A stretch of DNA of 64,000 nt from assembly GCF_011044495.1 (NCBI RefSeq), contig NZ_CP049143.1, forward strand, positions 3,472,001 through 3,536,000. Reading direction: 5' to 3'. The notes beneath the pieces are model-generated. The model saw only the letters and a list, made by a program, of their open reading frames with translations, ran no database searches and had not been told where the DNA came from. Position 1 is the stretch's first letter; each line of letters starts with the position of its first letter. A program made the translations under genes and the position numbers. Source of the DNA: Roseimicrobium sp. ORNL1 (GTDB taxonomy: Bacteria > Verrucomicrobiota > Verrucomicrobiia > Verrucomicrobiales > Verrucomicrobiaceae). Below, one piece after another: positions 59,100 through 64,000 of the stretch.

Positions 59100-60272
59100 C
59101 TAGGCATTCACCCACGTTTGCTTTTCGTGGCTTTTGAGGATGGCTTCGCAGAGCTTCACCTCGTGATGGCCGTCCTCGGCACTGGCAAAGAGGGCAGGGG
59201 ACTTCTTGCCGCTGGCGATGTGCTCATACACAGCACGGTAGTGCATCTTGTGCGCATCGGAGAAACCTTCCGGATGCCCGCCGGGATAGTCGGTGAATCC
59301 GGCAATGTCCTTGTCGAATCCCGGGGTGTTGCGTTGCAGGATCTGGTTTGGCTCATCGCGGCGTCCGAACACGATGTGATTTGGCTCCTGTAGTTCCCAC
59401 TGCACGCTGCCCTTGGTGCCGTAGATGCCGAAGTACAGGCTGCACTTCCAACCGGCAGCCACCTGGGAGATCGCAGCGCTGCCATGCACGCCGTTGGCAT
59501 AGCCGTGCGCGCTCTTGCCGAACTTCAGCAGCACGCTGCCGAAGTCTTCCGTATCCACTTCGTACGGCTCCATGTCAGCAGGGTTCGCCTGAGTGAAGGT
59601 TTGCACCTCGCCCTTGGGACGCAGGCGCTGCTTGTGGAATGTCTCCAGGGTGGCGAACACGGACTCTGCCTTCGCGCCCAGCACGAAGGACACGGCATCG
59701 ATCCAATGCGTGCCGATATCGCCCACCGCGCGGAGCTTGCCGCCCTCGCTGGCGAGCACGCGCCAGTTGTAGTCCGTTTCATGAAGCAGCCAGTCCTGGA
59801 AGAAGTGGCCCTGCACATGAATGATGCGGCCCAGCTCCCCGCGCTCAATCATGGCGCGTATCTGGAGGATGGCCGGGAAGTAGCGGCACATGTAATTCAC
59901 CGCAAAGACGCGGTCCGACTTCGCCGCCGCTTCGACACAGCGCTGGGTCTCTTCCGAGGTCATGCCCAGCGGCTTTTCGCAGATGACATGTTTGCCCGCG
60001 GCGAGCGCCGCGAGAGACTGCTCCACATGCACGCGGTTCGGCGAGGTGATGTGGATTACGTCCACATTCGGCGAGCGATACATCGCGGCGTAGTCGTAGT
60101 CGCCGTACACCTCCGGGATGCCCCACTGATCCGCCGTGGCCTTCGCCGCTTTTGTCGAGCCGCAGATAGCGGTGACCTGGACGCCCAGGCGGCGCAGGGC
60201 TTCGATGTGAACAGGAGCAATGAAGCCGGTGCCGATGATGCCGGCGCGGAGGTGGTGTAGCGGGAGAGGCAT
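59100..60272 (-). CDS. Gfo/Idh/MocA-family oxidoreductase
   Basis: A 390-residue NAD(P)-dependent dehydrogenase. The Rossmann motif AGIIGTGFIAPVHIEALRRL leads, followed by VIHITSPNRVHVEQSLAAL and CEKPLGMTSEETQ (EKP motif). The C-terminal domain has DIGTHWIDAVSFVLG, where the His belongs to the active site. The substrate is probably a sugar or inositol derivative, but cannot be named. Co-directional with deoC and divergent from a nucleoside-type MFS transporter. Confidence 0.9.
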   Translation of the reverse strand: MPLPLHHLRAGIIGTGFIAPVHIEALRRLGVQVTAICGSTKAAKATADQWGIPEVYGDYDYAAMYRSPNVDVIHITSPNRVHVEQSLAALAAGKHVICEKPLGMTSEETQRCVEAAAKSDRVFAVNYMCRYFPAILQIRAMIERGELGRIIHVQGHFFQDWLLHETDYNWRVLASEGGKLRAVGDIGTHWIDAVSFVLGAKAESVFATLETFHKQRLRPKGEVQTFTQANPADMEPYEVDTEDFGSVLLKFGKSAHGYANGVHGSAAISQVAAGWKCSLYFGIYGTKGSVQWELQEPNHIVFGRRDEPNQILQRNTPGFDKDIAGFTDYPGGHPEGFSDAHKMHYRAVYEHIASGKKSPALFASAEDGHHEVKLCEAILKSHEKQTWVNA

Positions 60273-60378
60273 GCGGCGGCCATGCTAAGACGGGCCATCC
60301 CCACCGCGCAAGCAAAGCATTTTGCCTGAAGCAGTAATTAGGATTGCATCGGCGATTTTCCCCGTCTCTTGTAATGCG

Positions 60379-61599
60379 ATGGATCAGGACGGAAGCGGAG
60401 GCAGGACGCGGCTGTGCGTGCTATACGCCGTCCATGCCTGTGCCCTGGGGTTCTGGGGGGTGAACCTTGGCGCCGTGCTGAAAGCGCACGGGCTGGAGCA
60501 CATCGTGCCCTTTGCATTTGCCTGCTCCTCCATCGCCGCCTTCATCTCGCCGCTGGCCATGGGAGCACTGGCGGACCATCATTGGTCGCCTGAGCGGGTG
60601 CTGCGCATGCTGGGCATCGGGTCCACGGTGTTTCTCTTCCTCATGTACTTCGCGATCCAGCAGGGCTGGGGAGCCGCGTGGGTGTTGGTGCTCACCCAGA
60701 TTCACGCCTTGTGGTCAGTGCCGACCTTTGGATTGAGCACCAGCCTGATTCTTTCGCGATTAAGCAACCCCAAGGAGCAATTCGGTCCCATCCGCGTCTG
60801 GGCAACGGTCGGTTGGATGGCGGCAGGCATCCTCGTCAGTACCGTGCTGCATGCGGACAAATCGGTGGTGTCCGGATACGCTGCGTGCGTTGCCTGGATC
60901 ATTACCATAGGCCTCACGTTCAGTCTGCCAAAAAAGCGTCGACTGGAGCTTCCCAAGGCGCATCGCAGCATCAAGGAGGTGCTGGGACTGGATGCCCTGC
61001 CATTGCTCACGCATCCGGATCACCGCGTAGTATTCATCACCTCGGCCCTGCTGAACATGGCACTGGCGGCCTTTTATCCTTTCACGGTGCTGCACCTACA
61101 AGACCTCGGCATCGAGCGTGCCACCATGGTCATGGGCATCGGGCAGATCTCGGAAATCATCACGATGCTGGCTCTATCCGCCGTGCTCACACGCCTGCGG
61201 TTGAAGTGGGTCTTCCTGGCCGGCATCGGCTTTGGGGTGGCGCGTTATGCCTTGTTCTACCTGAACTCCACCTCAGCCCTGGTTCTTGGCATCTTCTTGC
61301 ACGGCTTCTGCTTCACCCTATTCTTCATCACGGCGCAAATTTATCTGGAGCAGCGCGTGGCTGCCAGCATGCGCGCAAGAGCGCAAGCCCTGATGACTCT
61401 GATGACCAGCGGCTTTGGCAACTTGTTCGGCTACCTCGGCATCGGCTGGTGGCGTGTGTTCTGTATGACTGAAGGCCACACGAACTGGCCGAAGTTCTGG
61501 GCTGGCATGACGCTGCTCACCATTGGGGTGTTTGTGTTCTTCGCTCTGGCCTACAAGGGGCGGAGCCGCGAGACACAGGAGACATCGAGGTTGGTCTAA
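60379..61599 (+). CDS. MFS transporter, nucleoside:H+ symporter (NupG/XapB)-like
   Basis: A 406-residue permease of about 12 helices. CALGFWGVNLGAVLKAHGLE, FAFACSSIAAFISPLAMGAL and ADHHWSPERVLRML in the first helices, and FGPIRVWATVGWMAAGILVS (the R-x-W-x-x-x-G-W motif) around helix 5 are features of the nucleoside:H+ symporter group. Together with deoC next door, nucleosides are the likely substrates. The start at 60379 puts the first helix about 10 residues in; an earlier frame reaches 60322. Confidence 0.85.
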   Translation: MDQDGSGGRTRLCVLYAVHACALGFWGVNLGAVLKAHGLEHIVPFAFACSSIAAFISPLAMGALADHHWSPERVLRMLGIGSTVFLFLMYFAIQQGWGAAWVLVLTQIHALWSVPTFGLSTSLILSRLSNPKEQFGPIRVWATVGWMAAGILVSTVLHADKSVVSGYAACVAWIITIGLTFSLPKKRRLELPKAHRSIKEVLGLDALPLLTHPDHRVVFITSALLNMALAAFYPFTVLHLQDLGIERATMVMGIGQISEIITMLALSAVLTRLRLKWVFLAGIGFGVARYALFYLNSTSALVLGIFLHGFCFTLFFITAQIYLEQRVAASMRARAQALMTLMTSGFGNLFGYLGIGWWRVFCMTEGHTNWPKFWAGMTLLTIGVFVFFALAYKGRSRETQETSRLV

Positions 61600-61615
61600 C
61601 CAATTCGCGACTCAA

Positions 61616-61885
61616 CTACTCCTGCCCTGGCGGATGCTGCGGCCGCAGGGTGGAGTGGTGGATGGCCCAGTAGATTCCCGCCACAAAGACGCCTCCAAGA
61701 AGAGTAGCAAGTGCCCAGAGCCCACCACCCACGAGAAATGTTGAGCGACGCTGATGCTGCTCCATCAAGCCCGCATCCACCCACACGGCAAGGGCGAAGC
61801 ACACATGAACTACTACCGTCACCAGAAAGACGACGAGGAAGATAATGAAACCCAAGGTGCCTGGCAGGGAGGAAAGGGAGATCAT
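61616..61885 (-). CDS. Small membrane protein
   Basis: An 89-residue protein with two membrane helices: LGFIIFLVVFLVTVVVHVCFALAVW in reduced form (about 11-35) and FLVGGGLWALATLLGGVFVAGIYW (about 50-73). The pattern is like small permease-associated or holin-like proteins, but the family is unknown. Convergent with the MFS gene, 16 bp apart. Confidence 0.65.
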   Translation of the reverse strand: MISLSSLPGTLGFIIFLVVFLVTVVVHVCFALAVWVDAGLMEQHQRRSTFLVGGGLWALATLLGGVFVAGIYWAIHHSTLRPQHPPGQE

Positions 61886-62067
61886 AGTGGGAGGATATTA
61901 AGTCGACGTCGTTCAATGTTGTGGCATGAGTCGAAAAAATGCAATGGCCATCCTGATGCCGAATTTTAGACAGGGTTTGCCCGGGTCGTGATGTTTGTGC
62001 ATACAATCAACGATTGCCAGCCATTTCCCGGAGGGCGGCGAGGAGAAGCCGTGCGAAAGCGCGATGC

Positions 62068-62625
62068 CTAGTCCACGCCCCCCCTATTCCTGTGCAGAGT
62101 GAGCAAAATGGCGACCAGCACCTGGCCCAGCTCTTCGTACTCTTGCTCGCAGTGAAGAATGAACGCCTCGCTCAAGGCTGGGTCGTCCTGAAGCGGATCA
62201 TCCTTTTTCCGCCAGATGGCCCATGACCCGAACGAACGTTCGTGGATTCGAAGGCCCGCCCAGAGGTTGAAGGTTGTGTGATAAAAGGGCACCACGCTGA
62301 TGCGACGGTCGGAGGGGTGGTGAACCACGGTGAGATTGGTGTTTCCTGAAAACCAATGCTTATCGATCTCAATCTCGAAAGTGCTCCCGCGGATCTTGCC
62401 CTTGAAAAGATGGATCGACTTTGAGGTGTTGGCTGGTTCCAGTGCGGCCAGTTGCCTGGACTCGCTTTCCTTGATGGAAGTAACAACCTGCCGTTCGAAA
62501 TCAAATTCAATGACCGCGCCATTGTCCAACTGGACCCTGGTTCCGGAGACGGAGCGAAACAGCCACCACCGATCATAGAGGGGCAGGGCAACGTAGGTTT
62601 TGGCAGAGGTCCGCGAGGTGGGCAT
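62068..62625 (-). CDS. Hypothetical protein, third gene of the ATP-grasp operon
   Basis: A 185-residue soluble protein with beta-rich sequence (GTRVQLDNGAVIEFDFERQV, KGKIRGSTFEIEIDKHWFSG, SDRRISVVPFYHTTFNLWAG) and a helical, acidic C-terminus (ALSEAFILHCEQEYEELGQV). This resembles phospholipid-scramblase/tubby-like folds by eye, which I would not rely on. It lies 35 bp downstream of the ATP-grasp gene on the same strand. Start at 62625 was chosen because upstream sequence overlaps that gene. Confidence 0.55.
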   Translation of the reverse strand: MPTSRTSAKTYVALPLYDRWWLFRSVSGTRVQLDNGAVIEFDFERQVVTSIKESESRQLAALEPANTSKSIHLFKGKIRGSTFEIEIDKHWFSGNTNLTVVHHPSDRRISVVPFYHTTFNLWAGLRIHERSFGSWAIWRKKDDPLQDDPALSEAFILHCEQEYEELGQVLVAILLTLHRNRGGVD

Positions 62626-62660
62626 TTGGGGCTTGATCGAACTTGGAGCGCGCTTTGCCT

Positions 62661-63455
62661 TCAGATGGCTACCTGATGTTCTGATCCGGCAGTTCCCGTT
62701 CCACGCCCCGACAGATGCCATCCGTATAGGGCGCTGGCTATGGCATTGGTATCACAGTCATAAATGCCAGCCGAGTTGATGTTGTTCATCTCCACAATTT
62801 TCCAGCCGTGTTCTGTCAGCCCCAGATCGATGACGAAAGCTTCATCAACGAATCGTGCCTCCAGAATTCTCGCCAGTCGTTGCCATGAGTTGCTTTCCTG
62901 CCCCAGTCGCGCGTAGCGAACATTGCCACGATCCCGATAAAGGGAGCCAGTGACGATGGCGCCATCGATGACAAAAAAGCGTGCCTCCTGCACCAGGGTG
63001 ACTGGTGCACTGACCAGAATACGCTCCCCGTCCTCATCTCCGATGAATGAGGTGGCGAGCTGGACCTTTTCCATGTCCTCAACAGAGGAAATGACACGGC
63101 CCGTGAAAAATTTCTCGGTGTAGGGTTTCGCAAAAACGGGTTCGTCAAAGGCCGCCTTTTTGAGTTCGCCCCATGTCATGGTTCGCCCACGATTCAGCCA
63201 GTGATGGGCATCATAAAAAATCGGATGCGGGGGGAATGATTGGAAAACAGGATATCCCCGTTGACGGCAGATGTTTACAAAACGGTTGGAGCCGAGCACA
63301 AACTGAGGCTCTACGGCGGGTTCCGGATCCAAGGTTTCGGTGAACGGTATGACGTGCGTCTCCATGAGGGTAAACCTCCCGGAGTCCTGCATGCTGTTCA
63401 TGAGCCTGTCGTATGAAGACTCACGCCAGATGTTTGCCTGATAAAGGACGTGCAT
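62661..63455 (-). CDS. ATP-grasp domain protein (DUF4343-like)
   Basis: A 264-residue protein. The central part has VFAKPYTEKFFTGRVISSVE, an ATP-grasp-type lysine segment, LVQEARFFVIDGAIVTGSLY, and the C-terminal metal/ATP site DLGLTEHGWKIVEMNNINSA with the Glu/Asn pair seen in ATP-grasp enzymes. These form carboxylate-amine bonds with ATP. DUF4343 is my best family guess; its substrates are not known to me. It lies between a lipoprotein gene and a hypothetical gene, all on the minus strand. Confidence 0.8.
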   Translation of the reverse strand: MHVLYQANIWRESSYDRLMNSMQDSGRFTLMETHVIPFTETLDPEPAVEPQFVLGSNRFVNICRQRGYPVFQSFPPHPIFYDAHHWLNRGRTMTWGELKKAAFDEPVFAKPYTEKFFTGRVISSVEDMEKVQLATSFIGDEDGERILVSAPVTLVQEARFFVIDGAIVTGSLYRDRGNVRYARLGQESNSWQRLARILEARFVDEAFVIDLGLTEHGWKIVEMNNINSAGIYDCDTNAIASALYGWHLSGRGTGTAGSEHQVAI

Positions 63456-63518
63456 GGCTTGGGGCCAATCTATCGATCTCGCGAGACGAAGACGTGAGGA
63501 TATTGAATGAGCTTCCAC

Positions 63519-63980
63519 TCATCTGCTTCCTGAATCCCCACGGACATTTCGCTTCTTTTTGTGTGTATTTGAGTCCAGTTCCACCCTCACAGTACGGGAA
63601 AGCACCGCGACCAGCCTGTACTCGTCCCTGGGATAATCGTAAAACTCGACCAAGACGGCATCAAACTCCGATGTGTCTTTCCACTTTCGCACCTCATCTA
63701 GAAAGCGTTCCTGAGCCACTGGATGCATGACGCCTTGGATACTCAATTTTGGGATGTCCTGATCCTGGTCCCATCCACCATACGCTATGGAGGTGTAGTC
63801 TGGATCGTTGAACGGTTTTACCTGCCGAAGGTGGACCGCCAGCTTTTCCGTTGCAGCGACATCCGCATCTGTGGGTGGCGTCCACAGAGGGCCTGTAATC
63901 CACATGACTACACAAGACGAGAGAAAGGGTACGGTGAGCACCACGGCAGAGGCAGCTAAACGAGTCGGGCTCCAGGACAT
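63519..63980 (-). CDS. Predicted lipoprotein
   Basis: A 153-residue protein with a lipoprotein signal (LTVPFLSSC lipobox). The body has ADVAATEKLAVHLRQVKPFN, YTSIAYGGWDQDQDIPKLSI and SEFDAVLVEFYDYPRDEYRL with a basic tail. Not recognised. It is the first gene of the three-gene unit at the window edge. The ATG at 63980 is preferred over an upstream TTG at 63986. Confidence 0.6.
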   Translation of the reverse strand: MSWSPTRLAASAVVLTVPFLSSCVVMWITGPLWTPPTDADVAATEKLAVHLRQVKPFNDPDYTSIAYGGWDQDQDIPKLSIQGVMHPVAQERFLDEVRKWKDTSEFDAVLVEFYDYPRDEYRLVAVLSRTVRVELDSNTHKKKRNVRGDSGSR

Positions 63981-64000
63981 GAGCAAAGCTACGAAAAAGG

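Noticed and set aside
1-64000. tRNA, rRNA or known riboswitch genes
   Set aside because: Reading both strands I found no cloverleaf-type tRNA, rRNA segment or recognisable riboswitch consensus; a covariance-model scan would be needed to exclude small ones.

Overview
The window is about 64 kb of GC-rich bacterial chromosome with ordinary housekeeping genes (ffh, htpG, accA, panD, hisC, hisD, mnmE, speA) spread among many secreted, lipoprotein and membrane genes of unknown role. The gene content points to the Verrucomicrobiota, probably a Verrucomicrobium/Roseimicrobium/Prosthecobacter-like organism. The reasons are a large family of pseudopilin-like proteins, arginine decarboxylase next to carboxynorspermidine dehydrogenase, PL6 and ThuA-type carbohydrate genes, and several conserved hypotheticals of the kind seen in that phylum. 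This placement is an inference from gene families; there is no rRNA in the window, and I found no rRNA or tRNA gene.

Layout. 1-3.4 kb: a thioredoxin-like protein, a proline-rich lipoprotein, a GNAT acetyltransferase and glucuronate isomerase. 3.5-12.0 kb, all minus strand: an orphan NarL-type histidine kinase followed by eight tandem paralogues of a degenerate pseudopilin, with a decayed piece of the kinase C-terminus between copies 1 and 2. 12-17 kb: GlsB-like protein, a phosphodiesterase/PL6 lyase pair, a Tyr-rich secreted protein and a ThuA-domain protein. 17.3-26.8 kb: hisC, mnmE, an MFS transporter, speA plus carboxynorspermidine dehydrogenase (polyamines), hisD. 26.8-34.8 kb: hypotheticals, dhaK, an envelope-stress group (CsbD-like lipoprotein, 42-residue membrane peptide, two ElaB/DUF883-like proteins), then dhaL with an LsrF-like aldolase. 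34.8-39.9 kb: three tandem membrane paralogues, a secreted protein and an ABC exporter. 40.4-41.4 kb: an IS630-type insertion sequence lying inside a larger inverted-repeat element. 41.5-48.6 kb: esterase, TIM-barrel isomerase, AEC transporter, LysM protein, accA. 49.2-57.3 kb: DUF6600 protein, panD, htpG, polysaccharide deacetylase, ffh. 57.3-58.3 kb: an XRE regulator plus small protein flanked by inverted REP-like palindromes. 58.3-61.6 kb: deoC, a Gfo/Idh/MocA oxidoreductase and a divergent nucleoside-type MFS transporter. 61.6-64 kb: small membrane protein and a lipoprotein/ATP-grasp/hypothetical operon.

Two things stand out. The first is the histidine kinase plus eight-copy pseudopilin array, in which the hallmark Glu5 is kept in the four promoter-proximal copies and lost in the four distal ones. 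The second is that intergenic regions are full of two-armed inverted-repeat elements of about 100-180 bp belonging to several unrelated sequence families. No CRISPR array, prophage or complete secretion system was seen.
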